A stretch of DNA of 64,000 nt, taken from contig NZ_JACHDP010000001.1 in NCBI RefSeq assembly GCF_014201145.1, forward strand, positions 992,001-1,056,000, written 5' to 3'. The notes beneath the pieces are model-generated. The model ran no database searches. It saw only the letters and a program-made list of their open reading frames with translations, and was not told the DNA's origin. Below are positions 52,525 through 60,963 of the stretch, piece by piece; positions within the stretch are counted from its first letter, which is position 1, and each line of letters opens with the position of its first letter. The DNA is from Micromonospora parathelypteridis. Its GTDB lineage: Bacteria; Actinomycetota; Actinomycetes; Mycobacteriales; Micromonosporaceae. Made by a program: the position numbers and the translations under genes.

Positions 52525-53025
52525 GTGATCACAGCACGTCGCGCGACAGTTGAGGATGCCCCGGCACTGGTGAGGCTCCGCGGGGTTATGTTCACAGGCC
52601 TGAACGGACGAGCGCCGGAGCCCGGCCGGTGGCAGGACGACGCGCTGCGGACCCTGCGCCGGCGCCTTGTGGATCCACAGGACACCCTGGCGGCGTACGT
52701 CACCGACAAGCCAGACGTGCCCGGCGAGCTGGCGGCATGCGTGATCGGCGTCATCGAATATCGGCTGGGCGGCCCGCTCAACCCCAGCGGTGTGATCGGG
52801 TATGTCTTCAACGCGGTGACCGACCCCGGCTACCGCCGGCGCGGATACGCCCGCGCCTGCATGGAAGGCCTACTGAGCTGGTATCACCAGCGAGGGGTGA
52901 CCCTGGTCGAGCTGAAGGCCAGCGAGGCCGGGGAGCCGCTCTACCGCGCCTTGGGCTTCGTGCCGATGCCTTCCCAGACGATGCGGCTGACCATCAACTC
53001 CGGTGCGACAGCTTCTCGGGGTTAA
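52525..53025 (+). CDS. GNAT-family N-acetyltransferase
   Basis: The product is 166 aa. The acetyl-CoA pyrophosphate loop is DPGYRRRGYARACMEGLLSWYHQ near 110-132, after the central strand GVIGYVFNAVTD. The final part KASEAGEPLYRALGFVPMPSQTMRL is the usual GNAT end. The GTG at 52525 begins the family-like sequence. Substrate unknown; no partner gene. Confidence 0.88.
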   Translation: MITARRATVEDAPALVRLRGVMFTGLNGRAPEPGRWQDDALRTLRRRLVDPQDTLAAYVTDKPDVPGELAACVIGVIEYRLGGPLNPSGVIGYVFNAVTDPGYRRRGYARACMEGLLSWYHQRGVTLVELKASEAGEPLYRALGFVPMPSQTMRLTINSGATASRG

Positions 53026-53036
53026 CACCAACCCGT

Positions 53037-53107
53037 CGATCATGGAGTTGTGGTGCCCGTTAGGCGTTATGACGGATGCTTTGTCACCCACCACAACTCC
53101 TTGATCG
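53037..53107. repeat. 19-bp inverted repeat element
   Basis: CGATCATGGAGTTGTGGTG (53037-53055) and CACCACAACTCCTTGATCG (53089-53107) pair at 18 of 19 positions around a 33-nt loop. It follows the GNAT stop by 11 bases and could act as terminator, but its length, AT-richer loop and sharp arms also fit a small non-autonomous palindromic element. Confidence 0.8.
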
Positions 53108-53256
53108 GCGAGGCGGCTGACCTTCGCCGTCGGGGCGGCGCTCGGCATGCGGGCGCTGCGATCCCTCGACCGGAGCGCCGGGCGATGAGTGCAAGCCGCC
53201 TATCGCCACGTGAACATGAGCGTCGATCGCGTCTATGATTCACTGGCAATGCGAGC

Positions 53257-53925
53257 GTGACGGGGGACACATTGCTCAAGGCGATCTTCTTCGATGTTGG
53301 CGGGACGATTCTCGACGAGTCCCGCGAGTTCGAGACCTGGGCAGACTGGCTCGGCGTTCCACGGCACACGTTCTCGGCGGTCTTCGGTGCGGTGATCGCC
53401 CGGGGTCTGGACTATCAGGAGACGTTCCGGGTCTTCCGGCCCGATTTCGATCTCGCGGCCGAGTTGGAGCGCCGAGCAGCCGCCGGCAAGCCGGAGTCGT
53501 TCGGCGAAGACGACCTCTACCCCGACGCCCGAGGATGCCTGACCTCCTTGAAGGACCAGGGTCTGTTCGTGGGCCTGGCCGGCAACCAGCCAGCTCATGC
53601 CGAGGCGCTTCTCCGCGCTCTCGACCTCCCGGTGGACGCCATCGGCACCTCACACGGTTGGGGCGTGGCGAAGCCGGCACCGGCCTTCTTCGAGCGGGTC
53701 GTTCGCGAAGGCGGTGGCGACGCCTCCTCGATCCTCTACGTTGGCGATCGGCCCGACAACGACGTACGCCCGGCCATGCTGACCGGCATGAACACCTGCC
53801 TGATCCGGCGCGGTCCGTGGGGTCACATCCTCGACCTTCCCGCCGTGTCCGAGCAGTGCCTGTTCCGCATCGACTCGCTGGACGAGCTTCCGAGCCTGGT
53901 CGCGAAGCACAACGCGGCAGGGTGA
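53257..53925 (+). CDS. HAD-superfamily hydrolase
   Basis: The product is 222 aa. HAD motif I is FFDVGGTILDE near residues 11-21; the second Asp of the usual DxD is replaced by Gly (DVGGT), a variant seen in several HAD subfamilies. Motif II is FVGLAGNQ, motif III lysine lies in GVAKPAPAFF, and motif IV is ILYVGDRPDNDVRPAMLTGM. Small-molecule phosphatase or dehalogenase-like; substrate unknown. The start is a GTG. Confidence 0.88.
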   Translation: MTGDTLLKAIFFDVGGTILDESREFETWADWLGVPRHTFSAVFGAVIARGLDYQETFRVFRPDFDLAAELERRAAAGKPESFGEDDLYPDARGCLTSLKDQGLFVGLAGNQPAHAEALLRALDLPVDAIGTSHGWGVAKPAPAFFERVVREGGGDASSILYVGDRPDNDVRPAMLTGMNTCLIRRGPWGHILDLPAVSEQCLFRIDSLDELPSLVAKHNAAG

Positions 53926-53970
53926 ACCTCCCGGCCGGGGCCCGGGTTGGGCCCCGGCCGGGACAGCCGG

Positions 53971-56355
53971 TCAGCCGATCCGGCCGGCGCGCTGCCGGCG
54001 TCGGGTCAGCAGTACGAGGACGATGCCGAGGAGAGCCAGCATCGCGCCGACGGTCAACGGCGCGGCGATGGCGTCACCGGTCACCGGCAGGCTCCGCGGA
54101 ACGAAGCGGAAGGTGAGTCCGCTGGAGACCCCACCATCGGTACGCACGACGACAGTCGTGTTCCCGGCCGCGCAGGCTGGAGTGCGGAAGGTCAACGAAC
54201 GCCCGCCCGGCGCCACGGTGACCTCGCTCGCCGGGATGGTCCGGCCGCAGATGGTGACCACGGTGCCACCCGGAACGAAGCCGGAACCGGCGACCGTCAC
54301 GGTGGTGCCGCCACCGACCGGTCCCTGCGCCGGGGACAGCGCATCGACGACCGGCGGCGCGATTCGGTACGCGAAGCCGTCCGGCACGGTGACGTCGTCA
54401 CCGGGAAGTTGCACGGTCACGTCCACCGGGCCAGGCAGGCCAGCCGGGGTGACCACGGTGATCGTGGTGCCGGCCTGGTCGACGGTGAAGCCGGTGCCGG
54501 GCACCCCGTCGAACGTCACGCCGGTCGCGCCGCTGAGCCCGGTCCCGGTGATGGTCACCGTGGTGCCACCGGAGGTCGGCCCGGTCGTCGGGGTCAACCC
54601 GGTCACGGCGGCGTCACCCTGATCGGCCAGGTACGTGTAGTCCAGCTCTGCGGACGAACCACCACCAGTGGTCACCACCACGACCGCCGGGCCGATGGCA
54701 CCGGACGGGGTGACCGCCGTCAGCGACGTGCCCTGCGGGTTGACCGTGACTCCGGTCGCCGGTGCTCCGTCGAACGTGACCGTCGTGCCACCGGGGATGA
54801 AGCCCGTACCGGTGATCGTCACGGTCTGTCCACCCGACTGCGGACCCTCGTCCGGTGTGATCGCCCCAGCGGTCGGAGCAGCGGCCACGTACGTGAATCC
54901 GTCCGGCGCGCCCGCGTTCGCGCCCGGGAGGAGCACGCTCACGTCCACCGGGCCGACGGGCCCTGGCGGTGTGACCACGGTCAGCGAGCTGCCGCTCGGG
55001 TCGACGACGAGATTGGTGCCCGGCGTGTCGCCGAAGGTCACGCCGGTCGCGCCGGTGAACCCGGTCCCGGTGATCGTCACCGTCGTACCACCGGTGTTCG
55101 GGCCCGAGTTCGGCACGACGGTGGTGATCGTCGGCGCGATGTAGGTGAACGTCGGCGCGGTCACCCGCCCGGCCGGGAACACCAGCTCGACCAGGGCAGG
55201 TCCGGCGGGGTTCGGCGGGGACACCACGGTGATCGTGGTGCCGGCCTGGTCGACGGTGAAGTCGGTGCCGGGCAGTCCGTTGAAGTCCACTCCCCGCACC
55301 TCGGCGAAGCCGGTCCCGGTGATCGTCACCGTCGTGCCGCCGACGGTCGGCCCGGAGGCGGGCGCGAGGTCGGTGACCACAGCAGCACTGCCGTCGGCCA
55401 GGTACGTGTAGCCCAGCGGTGGTGCCGTGCCGTTCACCGTGCTGGCCACGACCGACGCCGGGCCGATCGCACCGGCCGGGGTGACCGCCGTCAACGAGGT
55501 GCCGCCCGGTGCCACCGTGACACCTGTCGCCGGAACGCCGTCGAAGGTGACCGTGGTGCCACCCGGGATGAAGCCCGTACCAGTGATCGTGACCGTCTGG
55601 CCGCCCGACTGTGGGCCCTCGTCCGGCGTGATCGCCGCGGCGGTGGGCGTCGCCGACGGACGCTCGCAGCTGGCCTCGGCCACGATCACGGTCCCGACCG
55701 GGATCGTCGTCGGTACGCCGAGGGCGGTGCCCGACAAGGTGCCGGTGGCCCGCACCGCGACCGCGGCGGCACCGTTGACGGTGGTCGTCTCGGTCCGGGT
55801 CAACGAGACGCTCAAACTCGCGCCCAGCAGCCCGGGCACCACCACGGGCGCGCTGGCCACGATCGGTGGGCCATTCGCCACCGGCGCCACGGCCGAGCCG
55901 AAGAGTTCCATCCCGACGAGGGTCGTGCCGGCGCTGGTCGCACCGACCTGCGGGCAGGTCGCGGTGGCGGTTGCCTCGGTCGCCTCCAGCACGGCGATGC
56001 CGAGCATGGCCATGTTGAAGTTCGTGACGCTGGCGAAGGCCGACGACGAGGCCGCCGCGCGGGTGGCGGTGACCTCGACGGTGCCGGTGGCGGTCACGCC
56101 GACCGCCCCGGGCATCGCGATGGCCTGGTTGTCGGTGTCGGTGCCGCCGGCAGCCGGGGCGGTGGCCGTACCGATGGTGGTGTCCGCGCTGATCACGGGT
56201 ATGCCGAGCACCGCCGCTGACAGGCCGACGACGACACCTCGCGCGTTCGCGTCACCCGGTGCCGCCCGGGCCGGTGTCCCCAACCCCAAGGTCGCCAGGC
56301 CGGCGACCAGCACCGCCGTGGATGCCGTCGTCACTCTTCGCAGGACAGAACTCAC
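53971..56355 (-). CDS. Cell-wall-anchored protein with six IPT/TIG domains
   Basis: The product is 794 aa. A signal peptide (RRVTTASTAVLVAGLATLGLG, cleavage after ARA) is followed by an actinobacterial N-terminal domain of about 200 residues. Six IPT/TIG immunoglobulin-like repeats follow, each opening with xxxxP-x-x-GP-x-x-GG-x-T/Q-VTITGTGF. The C-terminus is a sorting signal: LPVTGD, a hydrophobic helix (TVGAMLALLGIVLVLL) and RRRQR, so sortase should attach it to peptidoglycan. Repeats 1 and 4 share an almost identical ITPDEGPQSGGQTVTITGTG segment, indicating duplication. GTG 56355 has GGGGGA about six bases upstream. It is probably a surface adhesin or structural protein. Confidence 0.85.
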   Translation of the reverse strand: MSSVLRRVTTASTAVLVAGLATLGLGTPARAAPGDANARGVVVGLSAAVLGIPVISADTTIGTATAPAAGGTDTDNQAIAMPGAVGVTATGTVEVTATRAAASSSAFASVTNFNMAMLGIAVLEATEATATATCPQVGATSAGTTLVGMELFGSAVAPVANGPPIVASAPVVVPGLLGASLSVSLTRTETTTVNGAAAVAVRATGTLSGTALGVPTTIPVGTVIVAEASCERPSATPTAAAITPDEGPQSGGQTVTITGTGFIPGGTTVTFDGVPATGVTVAPGGTSLTAVTPAGAIGPASVVASTVNGTAPPLGYTYLADGSAAVVTDLAPASGPTVGGTTVTITGTGFAEVRGVDFNGLPGTDFTVDQAGTTITVVSPPNPAGPALVELVFPAGRVTAPTFTYIAPTITTVVPNSGPNTGGTTVTITGTGFTGATGVTFGDTPGTNLVVDPSGSSLTVVTPPGPVGPVDVSVLLPGANAGAPDGFTYVAAAPTAGAITPDEGPQSGGQTVTITGTGFIPGGTTVTFDGAPATGVTVNPQGTSLTAVTPSGAIGPAVVVVTTGGGSSAELDYTYLADQGDAAVTGLTPTTGPTSGGTTVTITGTGLSGATGVTFDGVPGTGFTVDQAGTTITVVTPAGLPGPVDVTVQLPGDDVTVPDGFAYRIAPPVVDALSPAQGPVGGGTTVTVAGSGFVPGGTVVTICGRTIPASEVTVAPGGRSLTFRTPACAAGNTTVVVRTDGGVSSGLTFRFVPRSLPVTGDAIAAPLTVGAMLALLGIVLVLLTRRRQRAGRIG

Positions 56356-56516
56356 CAATTTCCCCCGTTCAGCTCGACTGACGGGCGTGCTCGGCGTGTT
56401 CGGCACCCGTCAACGATTGAACGATGACAAAAGAGACAAGTTATGGCATTACGGACGTATCACACTGGCGGTGACAGAGGCTCGTCGGGACCCCGTGCCC
56501 CGGGTCACATCGTTTG

Positions 56517-56534
56517 ACTTGAAGCGCTTGAGGT
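56517..56534. promoter_or_regulatory. Candidate MerR-type promoter/operator
   Basis: ACTTGAAGCGCTTGAGGT is an imperfect palindrome abutting a -35-like TTGACT (56514-56519). A -10-like GACGCT lies 19 bases further (56539-56544), the long spacer typical of MerR-controlled promoters, and transcription would then start near the ATG at 56551. Confidence 0.45.
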
Positions 56535-56550
56535 TGGGGACGCTTCAGTC

Positions 56551-57012
56551 ATGGCAGCGACGAAGGCGGGTCGGGAGCGGACACAACCGCCCCTGAGCAT
56601 TCAGGAGATGGCCCAGCGGTCAGGCTTCAGCGAGCCGACGCTGCGCTACTACGAGAAGGTCGGACTGCTCGGCGTGGTGCCGCGCGACGACAGCAGCGGC
56701 CACCGCCGCTACGACACCCCGCTCGCCGAGCGGGTCGACGCCCTGGCCTGCCTGCGATCGTCCGGGATGAGCGTCGCGGAAATGCGCCGGTACCTGGCGC
56801 TGCTCGCCGAGGGCGACCGGGCGGCCGCCGCCGAACAGCACGACCTCTTCGCCCGGCACGCCGACCGGCTGACCACGGAGATCGAGCGGCTACGGGTACG
56901 CCAGGCGTACATGCGCGGCAAGGCGGACATGTGGGCCGCCCGGTACCGCGGCGACAGGGCCGCCGAGGCCCGCGCGATCCAGCAGGTCGAACGAACCCTT
57001 CAGGAGTTCTGA
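56551..57012 (+). CDS. MerR-family transcriptional regulator
   Basis: The product is 153 aa. The MerR winged helix lies at about 14-85 (LSIQEMAQRSGFSEPTLRYYEKVGLLGVVPRDDSSGHRRYD, then SGMSVAEMRRYLALL). A coiled-coil dimerisation helix follows (HADRLTTEIERLRVRQAYM). There is no cysteine metal site, so it senses a small molecule or redox state rather than a metal. The next gene, six bases downstream, encodes an SDR reductase that is its likely target. Confidence 0.92.
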   Translation: MAATKAGRERTQPPLSIQEMAQRSGFSEPTLRYYEKVGLLGVVPRDDSSGHRRYDTPLAERVDALACLRSSGMSVAEMRRYLALLAEGDRAAAAEQHDLFARHADRLTTEIERLRVRQAYMRGKADMWAARYRGDRAAEARAIQQVERTLQEF

Positions 57013-57018
57013 GCAACG

Positions 57019-58083
57019 ATGGGACGGATCATGCGTAACGACATACCGCTGAGCGCCACCGACGACACCCCCGTGCTGGTCACCGGTGCCACTGGACACC
57101 TTGGCGGGTACTCCGTCGTCCGGTTGCTCGACGAGGGCTACCGGGTGCGGGTCACCGTCCGCGATCCGGGCCAGCAGGACGAGGTGCTCGACCGGATGCG
57201 GCAGATTGGCACGGACCCGAACGGCCGGGTCGAGTTCCGGACGGCGGCCCTCGCCACCGACGAGGGCTGGGCCGAAGCGGTCGACGGGGTGCGGTACGTG
57301 CTGCACCACGCGTCACCGTTCCCGTTCACCGCGCCGGAGGACGAGGACGAGGTGATCCGGCCAGCACGCGAAGGAACGCTGCGCGTCCTGCGGGCCGCCC
57401 GCGAGGCCGGCGTACGGAGGGTGGTGCTGACCTCGTCGTACGCGGCGGTGGGTTACACGGTCAAGCCCGACGGGCGGTACAGCGAGGCGGACTGGACGAA
57501 CGTGGATGACGACATTCCGGCGTACCACCGGTCGAAGACGCTCGCCGAGCGCGCCGCCTGGGACTACGTCCGGGACAACGGCGGGATCGAGCTGAGCGTC
57601 ATCAACCCGACCGGCATCTTCGGGCCGTTGGTGGGGGCGCGGGTGTCCGCGTCGACCGGTCTGGTGCAGGCGTTCCTGCAGGGGTCGAGGCCGGTCGTAC
57701 CCCGGATGTACTTCGGGGTGGTGGACGTCCGGGACGTGGTCGACCTGCACCTAGGCGCGATGCTGCACCCGGCCGCCGCCGGCGAGCGGTTCATCGGCGT
57801 CGGCGGCCCGTCGATCAGCTTCTTCGACGTGGCGAAGATGCTGGCTCGGCACCTGCCCAGCCTTGCCGACCGGGTGCCCACCCGGGAACTCACCGACGAG
57901 GAGGTCCGCGAGGCCGCGAAGACCGAACCGGCGCTGCGGGACGCGGCCGCCCTTCGTGGCCAGATCCCGGTGATCAGCAACGACAAGGCCCGCGACGTCC
58001 TCGGCTGGCGGCCTCGCCCGGTGGAGACGACCATCACCGACACCGCCGACAGCCTGATCAAGTTCGGCCTCGTCACCGCCTGA
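57019..58083 (+). CDS. NAD-dependent epimerase/reductase (extended SDR, dihydroflavonol-reductase-like)
   Basis: The product is 354 aa. The Rossmann motif is VLVTGATGHLGGYSV near residues 19-33 and the catalytic motif YHRSKTLAE near 171. The overall pattern (LTSSYAAVGY, VINPTGIFGPL, VDVRDVVDLHLGAM) is that of dihydroflavonol-4-reductase-like enzymes reducing aldehydes or ketones. It is paired with MerR, as often seen for reductases induced by their substrate. ATG 57031 is an alternative start. Confidence 0.88.
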   Translation: MGRIMRNDIPLSATDDTPVLVTGATGHLGGYSVVRLLDEGYRVRVTVRDPGQQDEVLDRMRQIGTDPNGRVEFRTAALATDEGWAEAVDGVRYVLHHASPFPFTAPEDEDEVIRPAREGTLRVLRAAREAGVRRVVLTSSYAAVGYTVKPDGRYSEADWTNVDDDIPAYHRSKTLAERAAWDYVRDNGGIELSVINPTGIFGPLVGARVSASTGLVQAFLQGSRPVVPRMYFGVVDVRDVVDLHLGAMLHPAAAGERFIGVGGPSISFFDVAKMLARHLPSLADRVPTRELTDEEVREAAKTEPALRDAAALRGQIPVISNDKARDVLGWRPRPVETTITDTADSLIKFGLVTA

Positions 58084-58097
58084 CGGCCCTGCAGGGA

Positions 58098-58178
58098 GCA
58101 TGATCGCGCTCGATCCAGGATCGAGTGGCCTCCCGGCGCCAGGGACCCCACTACAACAAGGATCGAGCGCGATCATGC
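58098..58178. repeat. Perfect 19-bp inverted repeat with a competing inner hairpin
   Basis: GCATGATCGCGCTCGATCC (58098-58116) and GGATCGAGCGCGATCATGC (58160-58178) are perfect complements 43 nt apart. The end of the left arm (CTCGATCC) can instead pair with GGATCGAG at 58118-58125 across one base, giving two exclusive folds. It lies between convergent stops (58083 and 58213), so a terminator role is possible, but the arrangement resembles the element at 53037-53107. Confidence 0.85.
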
Positions 58179-58212
58179 CGCGAGGTGGGCCCGGCGCGGC
58201 AGGCCGGGGGGG

Positions 58213-60921
58213 TCAGCGACGCAGCGTGAGGATCAGGTCGGCGACAAGGGCCGTCCAGCCGGTCTGGTGCCAGGCACCCAGACCGGCCCCGTTGTCACCG
58301 TGGAAGTACTCGGGGAACGCGATCAGGTCCCGCCAGTCCGGGTGGGTCTGGAACATCTGAGCGGCACCGTAGATCGGCCGCCGGCCCCAGTCGTCCTGGG
58401 TGAAGAGCGAGATCAGCCGAGCGGAGAGATCGTCGGCGATCTCGTCCAGCGAGCGCTTCACCCCGGAGCGGGTCGGATATTCCACCTGAAGGTCGTCGCC
58501 GAAGAACGCCGCATAGTCACGCAGAGCGCTGATCAGCAGGAAGTTCGTCGGCATCCAGATCGGACCCCGCCAGTTCGAGTTGCCGCCGAACAGTCCGCTG
58601 GTCGACTCGGCCGGCTCGTAGCCGACCGAGAACTCCTGCCCGCCGAGGGCGACGGAGAACGGCTTGTCCAGATGCGCGCGAGACAGCGTCCGCAGGCCGT
58701 ACTCGGAGAGGAACTCGTCGGGGTCCAACATCCGGGCGAGCAGTCGGACCACCTGCTCCGGGCCGACCATGGACAGCAGTCGCTGCTGCCGACCATCGGG
58801 GCCCAGCCGGCGGGTGCCGATCACCTGGGCGTACTCCGGGCGGTTGGTGAGGAACCAGCGCAACCGCGCGCCCAACTCCGGTAGCCGGTGCAGGGTCTTC
58901 GCGGTGAGCCGGGTGGTGGCGGCCAACGGCAGCAGCCCGACGACGGAACGGACCTTCAGCGGCACCTTCGTGCCGTCGGCGAGGCGCAGCACGTCGTAGA
59001 AGAAGGCGTCCTCCTCGTCCCACAACCCCTGCTCGTACGCGGCGGCGGCGATGTAGGCGAAGTGCTCGAAGAACTTGGTGGCGGTGTCCACCCAGGTCCG
59101 GTCGTGCTCGGCGAGCACGATCGCCATGTCCAGCAGGTTCAGCGCGTACATGGCCATCCAGCCGGTGCCGTCGGACTGCTCCAGCACACCGGCCACCGGC
59201 AGCGCCGCCGAGCGGTCGAAGGGCCCGACGTTGTCCAGCCCGAGGAAACCGCCCTCGAAGACGTTGTTGCCGCCGGTGTCCTTGCGGTTGACCCACCAGG
59301 TGAAGTTGAGCAGCAACTTGTGCATCACCCGGGCCAGGAACTCGTAGTCCCGACCGCCGTCGATCTCGAACACCTTCAGCGCCGCCCACGCGTGCACCGG
59401 CGGGTTCACGTCACCGAACGCCCACTCGTACGCCGGGATCTGCCCGTTGGGGTGCAGGTACCACTCACGCAGCAGGAGCAGGAGCTGCTCCTTGGCGAAG
59501 CCGGGGTCGACCCGGGCGATGCTGACGCAGTGGAAGGCCAGGTCCCACGCCGCGTACCAGGGGTACTCCCAGGGGTCGGGCATGGAGATGACGTCGAAGC
59601 TGGTCATGTGCCACCAGGCGCTGTTGCGCCCGTGCCGGCGCCCGGCCGGCGGTGGTGTGGAGCCCGGGTCGCCTTCGAGCCAGCGCTTGACGTCGAAGTG
59701 GTAGAACTGCTTGCCCCACATCAACCCGGCGATGGCCTGCCGGGCCACCAGCGCCTCGTCCTGCGTGGCGGCCTGCGGGATCACCCCGGCGAAGAACCGG
59801 TTCGCCTCGGCCCGCCGCGCCCACACCACCGCCTCGAAGCCGTCGCTGAGGTCCGCCGGAGGCGGCGGCGCGGCGGCCGGCGGTGACGCGGTACGGGTCA
59901 GCCGCAGCCGGATCTGGCGCTGCCCGCCGGCCGGCACGTCGAGCACGTAGTGCAGCGCGCCCTTGGTGCCCTCCCGCGCCGGGTTGACCGTGGCCGCGCC
60001 GTTGACCACGTGGTCGTTGATGCCGTCCTTCGGGTACGGCGAGCGGCCGGGCAGGCCCCAGAGCCGCTCGGCGTTGGTGTCGTTGTCACAGAGCAGCGGC
60101 ACCGGGCCGCCGTCGCCCTCCAGCAGCAGTTGGCCGAACACCCGGTGCTCGCCGACGAGGCGGGTGCCCTGGCCGGTCAGCCGGGGGACCCGGTCGCCAC
60201 CGGGCAGGCCCCAGGCCCAGGTGTTGCGGAACCACAGGGTGGGCAGCACGTGTAGGGTCTCCGCCCGGTCGGCCCGGTTGGTGACGGTAACCACGATGCA
60301 GAGGTCGGTCGGGGACGCCTTGGCGTAGTCGACGGTCACCGCCCAGTACCGGTCGTCGTCGAAGATCCCGGTGTCCACCAGCTCGTACTCGGTGTCGTCG
60401 CGGCCGCGCAACGCGTTCACCGCGACGAGTTCGTCGTACGGGAAGGCGGCCTGCGGGTAGTGGTAGCGCCAGCGCATCCACGAGTGGGTGGGCGTGGAGT
60501 CCTCGTACCACCAGTACTCCTTGACGTCCTCGCCGTGGTTGCCGCTGTCTCCGCCGAGACCGAACATCCGCTCCTTGAGGATCGGGTCCCTGCCGTTCCA
60601 CAGCGCGAGAGCGAACGCGAACGTCTGTCGTTCGTCGCAGACGCCCGCCATCCCGTCTTCATTCCACCGGTAGGCTCTGGACCGCGCGTGGTCATGCGGG
60701 AAGTAGTCCCAGGCCGTACCGTGCTCGCTGTAGTCCTCCCGCACCGTCCCCCACGCCCGTTCGGACAGATAGGGACCCCATGCGCGCCAGTCCTGCTCCC
60801 CCGAGTCGGCCTGGGCGAGCCGGAGCCGCTCAGCGTCGGGTGGCGAGGCGTCGGAGGACGATCGGTCAGTGATCACGTGCACATCTTTGACGCCGCCGCG
60901 GTACTTGACCACAGCGGCCAT
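58213..60921 (-). CDS. GH63-like glucosidase (MGH1-type alpha-glycosidase)
   Basis: The product is 902 aa with no signal peptide, so cytoplasmic. It starts with the family pattern LRLAQADSGEQDWRAWGPYLSERAWGTVREDYSEHGTAWDYFPHDHARSRAYRW-like sequence, has a beta-sandwich N-terminal half, and an (alpha/alpha)6 barrel C-terminal half with DPWEYPWYAAWDLAFHCV and NGQIPAYEWAFGDVNPPVHAWA. These are typical of GH63-type proteins found with trehalose and alpha-glucan genes in actinobacteria. Exact substrate is not known; a mannosylglycerate or alpha-1,2-glucoside hydrolase is possible. It is divergent from the debranching-enzyme gene, 42 bases between starts. A GTG 39 bases downstream of the ATG is an alternative start. 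Confidence 0.88.
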   Translation of the reverse strand: MAAVVKYRGGVKDVHVITDRSSSDASPPDAERLRLAQADSGEQDWRAWGPYLSERAWGTVREDYSEHGTAWDYFPHDHARSRAYRWNEDGMAGVCDERQTFAFALALWNGRDPILKERMFGLGGDSGNHGEDVKEYWWYEDSTPTHSWMRWRYHYPQAAFPYDELVAVNALRGRDDTEYELVDTGIFDDDRYWAVTVDYAKASPTDLCIVVTVTNRADRAETLHVLPTLWFRNTWAWGLPGGDRVPRLTGQGTRLVGEHRVFGQLLLEGDGGPVPLLCDNDTNAERLWGLPGRSPYPKDGINDHVVNGAATVNPAREGTKGALHYVLDVPAGGQRQIRLRLTRTASPPAAAPPPPADLSDGFEAVVWARRAEANRFFAGVIPQAATQDEALVARQAIAGLMWGKQFYHFDVKRWLEGDPGSTPPPAGRRHGRNSAWWHMTSFDVISMPDPWEYPWYAAWDLAFHCVSIARVDPGFAKEQLLLLLREWYLHPNGQIPAYEWAFGDVNPPVHAWAALKVFEIDGGRDYEFLARVMHKLLLNFTWWVNRKDTGGNNVFEGGFLGLDNVGPFDRSAALPVAGVLEQSDGTGWMAMYALNLLDMAIVLAEHDRTWVDTATKFFEHFAYIAAAAYEQGLWDEEDAFFYDVLRLADGTKVPLKVRSVVGLLPLAATTRLTAKTLHRLPELGARLRWFLTNRPEYAQVIGTRRLGPDGRQQRLLSMVGPEQVVRLLARMLDPDEFLSEYGLRTLSRAHLDKPFSVALGGQEFSVGYEPAESTSGLFGGNSNWRGPIWMPTNFLLISALRDYAAFFGDDLQVEYPTRSGVKRSLDEIADDLSARLISLFTQDDWGRRPIYGAAQMFQTHPDWRDLIAFPEYFHGDNGAGLGAWHQTGWTALVADLILTLRR

Positions 60922-60963
60922 TCTCGTCGTGGCGTGTTACACCCCGCCGCCGGTGGAGGAAAG

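Noticed and set aside
53947..56220. 757-codon + strand frame opposite the IPT protein
   Set aside because: Its apparent repeats mirror the IPT repeats of the real gene on the other strand.
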